Source: a virus
DNA length: 45,225 nucleotides
Virus record (IMG/VR): IMGVR_UViG_3300050343_000069
Location: 1-45,225 of that record
Strand: one strand, 5' to 3'
Under the pieces are notes generated by a model. It was not told where the DNA came from. It was given only the letters and a program-made list of their open reading frames with translations, and did no database searches. The position numbers and the translations under genes are program-made. Of the stretch, positions 14,601 to 24,208 are shown one piece after another. Position 1 is the first letter of the stretch, and the number at the start of each line of letters is the position of its first letter.

Positions 14601-15913
14601 ACTGCGCCATCGATAGCAACCATGTGGCCACTAGTAGGCACTTCACCAGTGAATGGATTAATACTTGCACCAACCTCAGGTTTTTCACCTTTGGCTACAA
14701 GCTCGTCAAATTCAGCTTGTAACTCATCGAGCTTTATCCTTACACCTGGGTGAAACGTTGCTGGAACTTCTCGGGCTGAACCGGGGGTGAAGTATTCAGG
14801 AACTACAGCAGCAGCATCATCCCAAGTTGTAGGGATACCTGCAGCTTCCATATCCTGGATCTGTGAAAACCGATCGAACCGGACAGTGTCACCAGAGTCG
14901 ATGATCCGTCGAGATACGATGTCTAGGTTTTCGTTGCGCGTAATAGTCGGGGCAGCTTCAGCAGCTACCTCTGCAGCAGGTTTGCCCTTAAGCAACCCTT
15001 TGGCACCACGCCATGCCATGCGGACGCTGGTCTCAATAGCAGCACCAGCACCAAAGCCTTCAAGGGCTGTTTTAGTAGCTGCAGAGAACACATTGTCTTC
15101 TTTATCTATAGCTAACGCAGTTAGCCAAGTGTCTTTTAACTCGGGGAAAGATTCTTCGAGCATGTTGGACATATTTCCGTCGCCGGATACAGCAGATATG
15201 GCATCAGCTGCAATACCGCGTACACCACCACGTAGAACTTGGCCAACCAGGGTTTTACCTACACCACCAAATCCACCGGTCATAGCCATAGTCAGGCCGA
15301 ACTCGGTGATGCCTTGAATAGCTTTACCAATACCGGTCTGTGCTCCGTACTCGTCTTTACCTAAGTTCCAAGTAGCCCAGTCGTAGTTTTCAGATAAGGG
15401 GTTATCCTTACCACCACGGGTCCAATTGGGCTGCACCGTGTCACGGGTGACGAAACGGACAGCAGTTTCAGCAAGGGATTTGACGGAATCACCAACTACT
15501 TCAGCGAGGCCGAGGGTCTGCTCACCAACACCAAGGAGTGAACCTTTGACAACACCCGAGACTTCATCGAGTGCTCCTGCAACTGGGTTTTCACTACGAG
15601 CTTCTTCACGCTGGCTGTCAGCCTCACGCATATCTTCCCGTACTTGTTCATAATCACGGTCTTGATCGAAGAAATCGACTACAGCAGCAACGCCATCGCC
15701 AATGAGGTTGTTTACGTCGAAGTTACGCTCAGAGCCAACGTTGGCTGCTGGCTCTGGTGACTGAGTACCCTCCTGCAAAGAAGGTACTTGGTTATCAAGG
15801 ATGTCTTCATCCTGTTGCTCAGTTTCCTGAGTAAGACTATTTGAAAAGGCTGAGCGGGCTTCCGCAGACGCACCCTCAGTCACTCCATCTTGGAAGAGGT
15901 TAATTTGATCCAT
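11666..15913 (-). CDS. Internal core protein D (T7 gp16-like)
   Basis: 1415 residues, close to T7 gp16 (1318). It occupies the gp16 position between gp15-like and fibre genes. It contains Gly-rich hydrophobic segments (GGFGGVGKTLVGQVLRGGVR), long helical regions and a Thr/Lys-rich C-terminal third, but I do not see the lytic transglycosylase domain that T7 gp16 has at its N-terminus. In T7 this protein is ejected into the cell with DNA, spans the periplasm and motors the first part of the genome in. The assignment rests on size and synteny. Confidence 0.85.
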   Translation of the reverse strand: MDQINLFQDGVTEGASAEARSAFSNSLTQETEQQDEDILDNQVPSLQEGTQSPEPAANVGSERNFDVNNLIGDGVAAVVDFFDQDRDYEQVREDMREADSQREEARSENPVAGALDEVSGVVKGSLLGVGEQTLGLAEVVGDSVKSLAETAVRFVTRDTVQPNWTRGGKDNPLSENYDWATWNLGKDEYGAQTGIGKAIQGITEFGLTMAMTGGFGGVGKTLVGQVLRGGVRGIAADAISAVSGDGNMSNMLEESFPELKDTWLTALAIDKEDNVFSAATKTALEGFGAGAAIETSVRMAWRGAKGLLKGKPAAEVAAEAAPTITRNENLDIVSRRIIDSGDTVRFDRFSQIQDMEAAGIPTTWDDAAAVVPEYFTPGSAREVPATFHPGVRIKLDELQAEFDELVAKGEKPEVGASINPFTGEVPTSGHMVAIDGAVLEELDNPSAIASFISQNNAILAREDVYLGSWVSEKTGKPVVELSRLVKDGTEADMLGRMFDQEGIFRLDDFEYITTDGSDALRQTKGQHLRSAYTTPHEPTITPAAKVAAQQMEAATSLAKPANGGGGGRLATNAQVKQIADARGDGAGEAIDSLIKAVEVDPSDLAKEARLTVSSLREIVEGDLANFLDVDGKLIKESFSTVKYGDESILSRRGAFQVRAMMANTASAIYDAAYKVSKTADEGIPVDMHIANLKDNLLALLKMHKHTSNLVGTRLADYSINVGDMNLTMEGFMKSADPSKLDETIEAASKQLEDMVKGVQSGDPKALQQAQRTASMLQLTAGDVTKMVDVTKNLKELGTDAALKLMYNSMLSSPATHLVNNLSNAFNMVYRPLTAAVGGNAKKKKAAIASYHNFFKTIPEAFELAVRTAKTGVSNVGGTRDMVQTNATGAALKALAQEASESDDLALKGGSGLLHMMHDVANFPLFDWPSRFLTTSDEFFKVMVTRMEYNRFSMEKAIDLAGGEGESAVNEAFERLLKSEYSRNFTKSGGVLNDELLKGAKEVTFQTELAGPAAKFASFLNDVPALRIFFPFVKTGHNVLVYTGTHVPVLNMALKESRDVIAQDTIEGAIMRGRLAFGTMSIMGAATLAASGMITGNGPAGGQRRREWLKTHQPRSFKVGDRWVSYDRIEPFGQIFSAVADINYAFESGDLEEDKAKYLAGYLTHALGVNLTDKSMFQGLEPMSALLNSRNFSPDSFLAMGLDTANNFIPLSGARRALTNALHPYMQEFNEQYDRSLHSASLGILGNTKDRIDWLTGEKITGGSGGLGNAVLPFKTVKRGDDVVKDALEDIEFDTSVVSEELGGVELTPEQTATFAKYISETGIHEKLKSWVTKPNFKVAVKEYQDKLKQGHRVKKENQFFYRQITSMLREAKKIAVLRLREDYPDLNAEIMMDKYAAQADRLPNGYESLLNFRNQ

Positions 15914-15950
15914 AATGATTATTTAGTAAACCTCTCCACGCATGGAGGGG

Positions 15951-18470
15951 TCATTGAGCATTGATCATGTTTTCAGCATCCACCCACCGATTACCGGTAT
16001 AAGCTGGATCGAATCCCCAATAGGTAGACACGGCCCACTGCAAATCTGCAGAGGATGCGTTGGGGTTATTGAAGATCCGATATGCAGATGGGTAGTCAGT
16101 CTTCATCTCATATTGCATATATTCCAACTGCTCAGTTTCCGTAATGGAACTGATGCTGCGACCGAAATGAGCTTCAACAGCGCCCAGACGAGCAGCGTTG
16201 TCATGCCATGAAGCCCAAGAAATTAGACCGCCATTACGGTTTGTACCGTCGCCTTCGACTTCTTCCCACTCGCGCATCCCATTCCATGCAGATTCATGAG
16301 AAATAGCGGAGGTGAGGTAGGCACTCCCGCGCACAGGAAAGCCCATACTCTGTAGATGTGCGAAGCCAGATACTGGCGTTAGATCAGCACCTGGCTCAAC
16401 TGCTTTGGGAGATTGATCTCTAAGAAGTCGGATGGATGGTTTTCCGTTGCGTTCGAGTTGAGCATCGATAAAGGCACGGTCAGATAGACCAAGCCAACGA
16501 GCCCACTTACGAGAGGCAGGACTAATTTCTTTCTTTTGTATAAGGTTGTTAACATCAGTATTAAGTTGATCAGCGTTGAGAATCAAATCGTCGGTGGCAC
16601 TAAATTCAGATCTAGGGACACTCGTAGTTATCTCTGTAAAATCTTGACCACGAAAATCCTGCTCACCGGGAGCAATGGTTATTTCTTTGAATTCAGGAGA
16701 GCGGGTTGTACCCAGATCAGCAAGAAAGCGCATACCGTCTTTAGGGTCAAGAGTCATCTGATATTCAGGCCGCGCTAACACTGCATCCATGGCAGCGCTA
16801 AGTACCCTGGCACTTTCTTCGGGATTATCTAGTAAACCCTCTTTTGCAGAACGGACTTCTGCAGCGATTTGCTTAGCTATCTGAGCACTGGCAATTAGCA
16901 CCCGCTTGTCAAACGCAGCGCGAGTGGCCTTAGGCATATTAGACATTTTATTACCGCCCAATATCCGGCTCTGAATTGTGTCTTTTTCTGCTTCAACTAA
17001 TTCCCTAGTTTTAGTAGTTAATTGGACATCAGGATTACCAGCAGCAAGGGCCTTGTGAACTTCAGGACGGATACTCCCGCTATTCAAATGGCCATTTAAT
17101 TCATCTTGAGATATAAAATCTCCAGCAGCTTGACGTCGAGTAAGCTCAGCCTCTAGTTCAGGGTCGTTGTCAAAACCTGCAGCGGTTAAGTTATCCAGTT
17201 CTCGACGTACTGCGGTGGTTTGAGGTAGACCTTGAAGCTGCCTAATTAACGTTTGCTTGGCATCTTTTTTGGTTGGGTCGCTGTAATAAGCAGTTACGGC
17301 TGCTTTTGCCTCCTGGTCTGTAGCTTGCCTCTGAGTGTTGATTGCTCTAGTACGGTTCGTTTTAGCCCGCTCTATAGCTGGACCAAGTAAATGTGCAAAG
17401 TCATCACCCAGGGTAGGACCATTCGGCTGGTCAGCCATCTTGGGAGTAGTAAGTAACTGCTCAAGTAATGTTGCGTCACCACTCTGTTCAGCAGCCTGAA
17501 TTATATAAGTAATTGCAGTTTCATTGGATGCTGCAGAGAATCCAGAATGACCAATGTTCCCATGGGCTGCACCTTCTGAGGCGAGTTTCCATACCTCAGC
17601 TGCACTCTTATTAGAGTCGGTTGCAGAATAGATGGTAGCTTGCAGTTGATTTTGATTAGCCTTCTGGTCAGCCTTAATAGAGTTTCCTACAAGTTGTCTA
17701 GCTAATTGTGCATTGTTTTCAATAACTGTCGGGGCTAACTCTTCAGCAAGTAAGGAGCGCATATCGGGGTCCATCAAACCACCGACTGCGAGAAACTGAC
17801 GGTTAAGGCTTCGTAAAAGCGCTCTAGCTTCAGGTAATGAACGAGGCTTTTGATTATCAGGGATTAGACGTAATGCTTCCTGCATAAAGACGCCATGAGA
17901 AGCTCTAGCCTCATAGATATCACCCTTGATAGCTGCAGCAATATTATGTGCAGATCCCTGGCGTAGTTGATGACCTACATCACGATCTTCAAGAGTACCA
18001 GCAGCTTCAACTTCTGAGGCTGTTTCATTAATAGCAGCGGCTTGAGCATTGGTAGAAGTATCAAAAGCTTTTACCTCTTGGGAGTCAGACTCAGTAGGCC
18101 CTGTCTCATCTTGGTCTAAACCAATCGAGTCTAGAAGGCGATTTTGTTTCTCAAGAGCTTCTTTCTGTTCAAGCTGTGTTGTACGAGCTTTGAGTGCAGT
18201 TTGTGATAGCGAGAGTAAGCCCTGGACCGCTGTATTAGTTGCTTGTAAGTTAGCCCGTTCTACACCTTGGACGGAAGACTGAAAAGTCCTCTCCATCTGT
18301 TGGTCACGGTCAAGGATTTTAATCTCACGGTTAATGTTGTCGACAGCCTCTTGGGCTTTCTTGCGTTCATGCTTAGAACGATCAATAGCAGATACAGGGT
18401 TAAACCCACGGCTCTGAATAGAACCCTGGAAGTTGTCCCCGTACTGCTCAGGGTTATAGATACGAGCCAT
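15951..18470 (-). CDS. Internal core protein C (T7 gp15-like) with C-terminal lysozyme-like domain
   Basis: 839 residues (T7 gp15 is 747). Most of it is helical with many Gln and Ala, as in gp15. The last ~140 residues look like a phage tail lysozyme domain: TSAISHESAWNGMREWEE puts a Glu (about residue 726) in a lysozyme-like EXAW context. It is followed by GGLISWASWHDNAARLG and a conserved-looking ALQYEMKTDYPSAYRI-type helix. It would cut peptidoglycan during DNA entry. In T7 that activity is in gp16 instead. The next gene begins 2 bases after the gp14-like stop. Confidence 0.85.
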   Translation of the reverse strand: MARIYNPEQYGDNFQGSIQSRGFNPVSAIDRSKHERKKAQEAVDNINREIKILDRDQQMERTFQSSVQGVERANLQATNTAVQGLLSLSQTALKARTTQLEQKEALEKQNRLLDSIGLDQDETGPTESDSQEVKAFDTSTNAQAAAINETASEVEAAGTLEDRDVGHQLRQGSAHNIAAAIKGDIYEARASHGVFMQEALRLIPDNQKPRSLPEARALLRSLNRQFLAVGGLMDPDMRSLLAEELAPTVIENNAQLARQLVGNSIKADQKANQNQLQATIYSATDSNKSAAEVWKLASEGAAHGNIGHSGFSAASNETAITYIIQAAEQSGDATLLEQLLTTPKMADQPNGPTLGDDFAHLLGPAIERAKTNRTRAINTQRQATDQEAKAAVTAYYSDPTKKDAKQTLIRQLQGLPQTTAVRRELDNLTAAGFDNDPELEAELTRRQAAGDFISQDELNGHLNSGSIRPEVHKALAAGNPDVQLTTKTRELVEAEKDTIQSRILGGNKMSNMPKATRAAFDKRVLIASAQIAKQIAAEVRSAKEGLLDNPEESARVLSAAMDAVLARPEYQMTLDPKDGMRFLADLGTTRSPEFKEITIAPGEQDFRGQDFTEITTSVPRSEFSATDDLILNADQLNTDVNNLIQKKEISPASRKWARWLGLSDRAFIDAQLERNGKPSIRLLRDQSPKAVEPGADLTPVSGFAHLQSMGFPVRGSAYLTSAISHESAWNGMREWEEVEGDGTNRNGGLISWASWHDNAARLGAVEAHFGRSISSITETEQLEYMQYEMKTDYPSAYRIFNNPNASSADLQWAVSTYWGFDPAYTGNRWVDAENMINAQ

Positions 18471-18471
18471 A

Positions 18472-19113
18472 TCAGGTAGGAATATTTAGACCTGCCATCC
18501 CATAGGGATCCAGGATGGGAGCTTGAGCGGTAACGTCGGTTCGACTGAAGGCTTGGTTAGCAGAGCTTTGAGCCTGGTCGAAGGCAACGTCCTGCGTGAT
18601 TGCACCTTGGATAGCAGCGCTATCTACAGAGGCGTTTGTCTGAGCCTGGGCGAAGCCTGCTTGACGATCAGCATCTAGAGATAGGAGTCCAACAGACTGA
18701 CCAGTAGCACCGGAGGCAAGGATCTTGCCTTGAGCACCGATCGATTTGCGGAGGATATCTTGACTCTTAAATGCTGCTTTGGTCTGCGCTTCTTCGAATT
18801 TTAGTTGTTCTTGAATGTAGGTCTTATTAACACCAGAGTTGATGTTATCTAATTGTTTATAGAATGAAAGATGGGAGGCTTGCTGAGCCCTGATCTTACC
18901 GTTATAAGCCGTCATAGCAGCTTGATTACTGAGGGAGGCTTGCTCACGCCTTTGACGATTTTGCAAGTCCACCTGTTGCTGGGCTTGGGCTGCCTGCTGT
19001 TGAGCAGACATAAATGCCAAACCAATAGAAGCGACAGTTGATGCAGCAGATATTGCTAGACCAGCGTTTGTGGCTGCTGCGGCTGTCACTGCCGTCCCTG
19101 TTGCGATACACAT
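18472..19113 (-). CDS. Internal core protein B (T7 gp14-like)
   Basis: 213 residues (T7 gp14: 196). An Ala-rich hydrophobic N-terminus (TAVTAAAATNAGLAISAAST) is followed by a Gln-rich helix (AQQQAAQAQQQVDLQNRQRR). This is the usual pattern of gp14-type proteins, which form the outer-membrane pore during ejection. It lies between the gp13-like and gp15-like genes and overlaps the former by 28 bases. Confidence 0.85.
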   Translation of the reverse strand: MCIATGTAVTAAAATNAGLAISAASTVASIGLAFMSAQQQAAQAQQQVDLQNRQRREQASLSNQAAMTAYNGKIRAQQASHLSFYKQLDNINSGVNKTYIQEQLKFEEAQTKAAFKSQDILRKSIGAQGKILASGATGQSVGLLSLDADRQAGFAQAQTNASVDSAAIQGAITQDVAFDQAQSSANQAFSRTDVTAQAPILDPYGMAGLNIPT

Positions 19114-19553
19114 AGTTTTACGATCTCCAAATAGGGCAATGACTGCGGCCCGCTTGGTACAGACCTAAGGGCCTTAAATCCGAGCATCCGCAAAAGTTTG
19201 TGGTGGTAGAGGTTCCTAGCGTCAGCCAGGTTCCATAGGAGGCGGTAGTTGCACTGTTCTTCGTTAAGCCAGCGTCTGGCGTGTCGGACAAAAGTATGAG
19301 GATTCAATTCGACTGCAGGTGTGCAAAGCATCCAGATGACACCCACCTCGTCGGATTCTTTAACGATCCCGGCAACGCCAGCAATCTCCCCCTCTGTATT
19401 AAAGAAGGAGACCGCTACGTCACTTGCTAGAACACTGAAAACGACGCCCAGGCGGTTATGGCCCAGGCCTTCGATCTCTTGTAAATCTTCCGGTCGAAGA
19501 TTGTTGGCAACCTTTACCGCATCCTGCACAGTGGCAGTGCGGAAATGCTTCAT
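19086..19553 (-). CDS. Internal virion protein A (T7 gp13-like, GNAT-like)
   Basis: 155 residues (T7 gp13: 138). MKHFRTATVQDAVKVANNLR PED is the typical opening of the gp13/DUF2833 family, with a GNAT-like fold (EIAGVAGIVKE, then LWNLADARNLYHHKLLRMLG). In T7 it is needed for assembly of internal core proteins. It overlaps the gp12-like stop by 4 bases (ATGA). Confidence 0.82.
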   Translation of the reverse strand: MKHFRTATVQDAVKVANNLRPEDLQEIEGLGHNRLGVVFSVLASDVAVSFFNTEGEIAGVAGIVKESDEVGVIWMLCTPAVELNPHTFVRHARRWLNEEQCNYRLLWNLADARNLYHHKLLRMLGFKALRSVPSGPQSLPYLEIVKLCVSQQGRQ

Positions 19554-22500
19554 CGTATTGGTCTGATTCCTCGGTTGTTGTAGTGACCTTCCCAGCTATA
19601 ACCAGTGATGGCGGAGGGGAAAGGATCTAGTGCATTAATTGTAGTTTTGACGATATCACCTCGACTCATAACAGGAATTGTCTGCGTAGAGATCTCATTG
19701 ATAGGAGCATCATCAGCGTCATAGACATTTGAACGAGTCATATCTGCATCTAATCGTTGCTGAGGGTATCCCAGCTTGTCGATCACAATTTCGTACCGAC
19801 CTGAGTAGTAAAGGTCCAGGTGCAGAAGCGTTACTGTTGGAACATTTACACGATCAGATCTACCTTCCTCAGTAACAAAGATAGAGGGGAGAGTTATAGA
19901 AGCATTATACTGACACCCTAAAACCCAGTCGGCCGTTAGTAGATCTGTGTTAGCAATAATGTAGTGATTATTGTTAACCGAATCATACTGAGGTGTGACT
20001 CGCCTGAATGTTGATCGGAAGCTGCCAGACGTAACAACTACGTTATAAGTAGCTCCAAAGAACATGACATCTGCTGGAACAATGATTCTGGTATTAAGAG
20101 CATCTTCAACAGAAGTTGTCAATGTAGAACCACTAACCATCGCATCTAAACGCGGCGTAAATTTAGAGAATCCAACATCGATAGGAGCTTCATCAGGATC
20201 ATCGATAAGCTCAGTTTTCATAAGGATATGGTTACCGTCAATAGTCTTGGCAATGATGTAACAAAGGTCATCCTCGGCAGCAAACATACTAATGTCACCA
20301 GGGTAGATCCACTTTGTCCAGCCAGCTAGTTGACGCTCGTCGCCATTGTTGAAGAACTTAAAGGTATAAATAGTCTCGGAACCATCCCCAAAGATTATCA
20401 TATTATTATTAGGCATGACTTCACCCCACTTAAAGTTGGAGGGAAGGTACTCAGGAATCACCCTTGTGATGTCAGCCACAACAGGTCTATTAGCTACAGA
20501 GTCAACGGCCATCTCCATAACTTTCGAGTAAGTAGCGCTTTCAGAAATGAAGGCGACGCTTACACCGGTATTGAGAGGTTGAACCTCAGACCTATAATAA
20601 TAGTTAGAGATTTCTTTGATCTGTGCAGTAGATGATCCGAAGATAACCTCCTCGGAACTCATGAGGAATTGACTATACTCTGCAAATAAAATTAAACCTT
20701 TTGGTGAAGGTACAGCCGCTTTAAGGATGGCAGGTCTAGTAGAACTTGCCGTCATGTCAATAGGATCTGCATCACTAACAGCAATTGCAGAACCGACAAA
20801 GAAATTGAAGTAGTCACCAGGTTGCGACATGACCACTGCATCCTCAGACAAGAATCCAAGACGGTTCTTGTGGAAGAACATGTCAGTAATCGTGCGGCCC
20901 ACGAACGATGGTTCAGGGTTGGAGGTTTCGTCGCCAACTTTTCGACCAGCCCAGCCACCAAACGCTGAGGAGGTGTTGAGGCTATCGAGAATAAAGCTAC
21001 CGTCTGCTTGACGAATTAAAGCGTGGGGAAGTGTCGAGGTGTTTAAGCTGGTTTTTATACCAGGGGCGACAGTCTCTTCCCAGCTTCCTGCACCTTTACC
21101 ACCAGGAGCCTGGGTGACAAACTTGACGTAGTAGTCATCAGCATCTGATTCTTCAGTATTGGAGACCTTTAAGACAAACCCGTCGAAGCATTGATCAGGT
21201 AGTTTTGAAATATCACGCGCAAAACCTTTAACGGCCCGCATGGCACTGTTGACCGTACCGCCTCGTACAGACACGTTGAAGTCTCTGTTATGGGGGCAGC
21301 TTATTCGAATAACATTACCAACATTCTCAGCAGTGAAGTGTGTACCAGAGTTTATGTCGTTTGTTAGATCTGTGACAACAGCGGCAACATCTAGTACACC
21401 TGACGATTGATCAGCAGGGGTAGTAAAACTTGCACCGCCTAGGTTGTTATAGGCATAGACAAACCTTTCTGTTGTTACGCGAATTGTGAAGGGTTTACCT
21501 TGCATCGTTACGGCAACAGTATCACCCACACGCCAGCCAGTGCCACCGTTCTGAAGAACAGCTTCGACCTGGTACTTAGAGACATAGCGTTGGTTGCTCT
21601 CGATACGACTCGAAGCAGAACGGACACGAACTGTATTACCTAAGGAACCAGTGAAGGTCTTGTCCTTAGGGTCGCTATTACTGTAAGCCCATTGAGCATT
21701 AATGACGTAAGCCTCGATACCTACGTCTTCATCTTCTACCCAGTTAATGTCGAAGTCACCGAAGTCTTCTGTGAAAGAGTCTCCATCGCTGTGCCCAGAC
21801 GGCTTATTAAAAGGCTGTCCATAGGCAGTAGTAACGCGGTACTCGGTGTAGTCCGCACCTTCAAGGAAGGCGGAACACTGGTTAACTAGACGAAACTGAA
21901 GACCAGTTTTAGTGCTATCTGTAGGGTGGTTTTCTGAGAAGTTCTGAGCATCTACATCACCACATGTTCCACCGTCCTCATCTATATAGGAGCCTGGAAT
22001 CACCTCGATACCAGTAGCGCTATAAACAGGACTAGCCCCTGCTGAGTGGTCTGCCAGATCAATGTTGTAAGTGGTGTTATAAGCCACTTGGTTGACTACA
22101 ACCAAAGCCTCATCATCAGAGATGGTCGAGCGGTCAGAGCTCATTGACACCTGCATCTTGGGATTAACCAGCAAGGTGTAATCAGCAATCGTTAGTTGAT
22201 TAACGTCCTGATAATTGCAATTCGAGAAGTAGCTCGATGCAGATGAGCTCATCGTGACGGTACGCTCTGAGCCGTCGTTGAGGTCCCACACGCGAAGGTA
22301 GAACGAATTGGCAACCTTATACATACATACCGCGTAGCGTTCATTGTCGTCACGGAAGATGGGGAACCACTTGGATTCGTTAGGGATACCAGTCGCCAGT
22401 GCTGCGGTGAACTCACTACCAGGCCGTTTACGGCAGCCGAAAGTTGGATCTAGATAAACATTTTCAGCTGCACGTACTTGCCCAGGCAGCTTCACGGGGT

Positions 22501-22558
22501 CAGGTTGTTGTGACACCCCACCTAGAAGGTTAGGGATCTTTTGTGAGATAGCTGCCAT
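19550..22558 (-). CDS. Tail tubular protein B (T7 gp12-like)
   Basis: 1002 residues, longer than T7 gp12 (794). The N-terminus (ISQKIPNLLGGVSQQPDPVK, AENVYLDPTFGCRKRPG) is the hallmark of this family. It forms the nozzle to which the fibres attach. The late part contains the FHKNRLGFLSEDAVVMSQPG block typical of gp12 proteins. It follows the gp11-like gene by 5 bases. The extra length lies in internal loops. Confidence 0.94.
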   Translation of the reverse strand: MAAISQKIPNLLGGVSQQPDPVKLPGQVRAAENVYLDPTFGCRKRPGSEFTAALATGIPNESKWFPIFRDDNERYAVCMYKVANSFYLRVWDLNDGSERTVTMSSSASSYFSNCNYQDVNQLTIADYTLLVNPKMQVSMSSDRSTISDDEALVVVNQVAYNTTYNIDLADHSAGASPVYSATGIEVIPGSYIDEDGGTCGDVDAQNFSENHPTDSTKTGLQFRLVNQCSAFLEGADYTEYRVTTAYGQPFNKPSGHSDGDSFTEDFGDFDINWVEDEDVGIEAYVINAQWAYSNSDPKDKTFTGSLGNTVRVRSASSRIESNQRYVSKYQVEAVLQNGGTGWRVGDTVAVTMQGKPFTIRVTTERFVYAYNNLGGASFTTPADQSSGVLDVAAVVTDLTNDINSGTHFTAENVGNVIRISCPHNRDFNVSVRGGTVNSAMRAVKGFARDISKLPDQCFDGFVLKVSNTEESDADDYYVKFVTQAPGGKGAGSWEETVAPGIKTSLNTSTLPHALIRQADGSFILDSLNTSSAFGGWAGRKVGDETSNPEPSFVGRTITDMFFHKNRLGFLSEDAVVMSQPGDYFNFFVGSAIAVSDADPIDMTASSTRPAILKAAVPSPKGLILFAEYSQFLMSSEEVIFGSSTAQIKEISNYYYRSEVQPLNTGVSVAFISESATYSKVMEMAVDSVANRPVVADITRVIPEYLPSNFKWGEVMPNNNMIIFGDGSETIYTFKFFNNGDERQLAGWTKWIYPGDISMFAAEDDLCYIIAKTIDGNHILMKTELIDDPDEAPIDVGFSKFTPRLDAMVSGSTLTTSVEDALNTRIIVPADVMFFGATYNVVVTSGSFRSTFRRVTPQYDSVNNNHYIIANTDLLTADWVLGCQYNASITLPSIFVTEEGRSDRVNVPTVTLLHLDLYYSGRYEIVIDKLGYPQQRLDADMTRSNVYDADDAPINEISTQTIPVMSRGDIVKTTINALDPFPSAITGYSWEGHYNNRGIRPIR

Positions 22559-22563
22559 AAGAA

Positions 22564-23157
22564 CTAGTACCGATTTACGGCGTTAAAGGGTCGGTAAGTG
22601 GGGATATTGCGGTTATCTGTTGTTCCTAGATAGTTGTAGTCACCCTGTTGGGTCTCGTACTCGATCATTGCTGAACGAGCTTGAGCTTCTTCACGCTCAC
22701 CAAACTTGACGGCTTCAGCAGATCCAACAGCGCGGCCTGCATAAAGATTGGCAGCACGCATAGAAATGTACTGTTTGAATGCTTCTGGCATGTCATCAAA
22801 TTCAACTAGCCAGACAACATCAGCAGCTACCTGTTCGGTAAAGTTGTAGGTGTGATCACGCTTGTTATAAAGCTTGCCTTCACGGAGGACTACGTCTAGC
22901 AAAGAAGTGTAGGACGTATCAATCTGAAGAATGTTATTTGGGATGTTGATCTTCTTACTGTTATCAGGAGTAAAGGGGTAGGACTTCTCAGTGTTAAAAG
23001 TCCAGCCCTCAGATTGCACCGAGTTTGTTACTTCATCAATAACGTTGGCAGCCATAACAACCATAGGGTTATCGTTGTCGACTGTTGTTACTGGAGCCTG
23101 CCCTACATTCGATAGAACGATGTTTACTGCAGACAGTTTCGTAAGTTTAGTAGCCAT
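22564..23157 (-). CDS. Tail tubular protein A (T7 gp11-like)
   Basis: 197 residues from the ATG at 23157, matching T7 gp11 (196). Sequence hallmarks are KLSAVNIVLSNVGQAPVTTV near the N-terminus and FKQYISMRAANLYAGRAVGS in the C-terminal half. It forms the gatekeeper ring between portal and nozzle. The frame is open upstream (to 23238), but that part overlaps the capsid stop and is not needed. Confidence 0.93.
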   Translation of the reverse strand: MATKLTKLSAVNIVLSNVGQAPVTTVDNDNPMVVMAANVIDEVTNSVQSEGWTFNTEKSYPFTPDNSKKINIPNNILQIDTSYTSLLDVVLREGKLYNKRDHTYNFTEQVAADVVWLVEFDDMPEAFKQYISMRAANLYAGRAVGSAEAVKFGEREEAQARSAMIEYETQQGDYNYLGTTDNRNIPTYRPFNAVNRY

Positions 23158-23171
23158 TAATTTACTTAGGG

Positions 23172-23199
23172 AATGGGAAACCCAAAGGGCCGAAGCCCT
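23172..23199 (-). terminator. Hairpin downstream of the capsid gene
   Basis: On the minus strand AGGGC-TTCG-GCCCT forms a 5-bp stem with a stable UUCG loop (23186-23199), followed by TTGGGTTTCCC. It lies 14 bases after the capsid stop, the place where T7 has its late terminator. The T tract is poor, so it may be a partial terminator or an RNA-stabilising hairpin. Confidence 0.5.
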
Positions 23200-23212
23200 A
23201 AGGATTGAATTA

Positions 23213-24208
23213 TCAAACAGCCTGGAAAGATCCAGCAACGGCGGTACGCAGTGAACCTGCGCCCATAGCCAATTTGCCCACGATCAGGTCGCCCTGATAC
23301 TGGACATTGAAGTCACCAGACGTGGTCTGGATTGAAGGAGCAACCGACTGGATGCAGCCAGCAGCTTCGCGGTGGAACACGAGTCCTGCGAGGTTGGAAG
23401 CGTCTACCTGGTAGTCGTTGTTCTCACCAGTGATGGCGGCAGAACTCAAGTCCTGGCCATAGAGAGCAGCAAGATTGTTGCTCTTGAGGATGCGAATACC
23501 AGCAATGCTGTAAAGACCCTTGCCGCTGTTCATGTCACCCTGAGTGTTACCGATTTCACGGTTCAGGATGTTGGTGTCAACGGAAGAGATCAGTGAGTAA
23601 TATTGCCTAGGTGCTAATACGGCCACACGGCCCTCAGCAGGGGCGTCACGACCGTCGAGGACAGCAGCAGCTTCGAAGAAGCCGTCTACAAGTGCCTGAG
23701 CGTCGAAGGTGTTACCAGAGCCAAGGTTGACGTGGAAACCACCGTCTTCACCCGTCACAGGAGCGCCTTCAGCAGAAGCTTTGGCAAGGACGCGAGCAAG
23801 GCGCTCGTCGTAGAACTTGGCAAGAGCCTCACCGATCTGAGTAGAAATCTCAGCGCGTGTTGAATACTGAGCGAAGACTTCGTCCAAGGAGTAAACGAAC
23901 TGGCTGCTTACCAGCAGGTCGTCCATGATCAAGGTCTTCTCGTTCGTCTTCAGTCCAGCGTCTCCGACGATTGCCTGGCCAGGTGTGTGATACCCAGCGC
24001 TCAGCTTCGAGGTGAACAGGAACTGCTTGCTCTTACCACCACGGAGGTCGTAGTTCTTAACTAGGCCCTTAAAAATCGAGGCTGAGTTAAACGCATTATA
24101 AACCTCTCCACTGAAAAGTTTAAGCGCCGTGGCGTAACGAGTATCGTAAGTGGCGCTACGTGAGCCGCCATTTACCTGGTTAGGTAGTTGAAAATTAGAG
24201 ATAGTCAT
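23213..24208 (-). CDS. Major capsid protein (T7 gp10-like)
   Basis: 331 residues (T7 gp10A: 345). It shows the family pattern with GGKSKQFLFTSKLSAGYHTP in the N-terminal third, LDEVFAQYSTRAEISTQIGE in the middle and a C-terminal DFNVQYQGDLIVGKLAMG. It forms the HK97-fold icosahedral shell. The start at 24208 is preceded by an AT-rich leader. Confidence 0.95.
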   Translation of the reverse strand: MTISNFQLPNQVNGGSRSATYDTRYATALKLFSGEVYNAFNSASIFKGLVKNYDLRGGKSKQFLFTSKLSAGYHTPGQAIVGDAGLKTNEKTLIMDDLLVSSQFVYSLDEVFAQYSTRAEISTQIGEALAKFYDERLARVLAKASAEGAPVTGEDGGFHVNLGSGNTFDAQALVDGFFEAAAVLDGRDAPAEGRVAVLAPRQYYSLISSVDTNILNREIGNTQGDMNSGKGLYSIAGIRILKSNNLAALYGQDLSSAAITGENNDYQVDASNLAGLVFHREAAGCIQSVAPSIQTTSGDFNVQYQGDLIVGKLAMGAGSLRTAVAGSFQAV

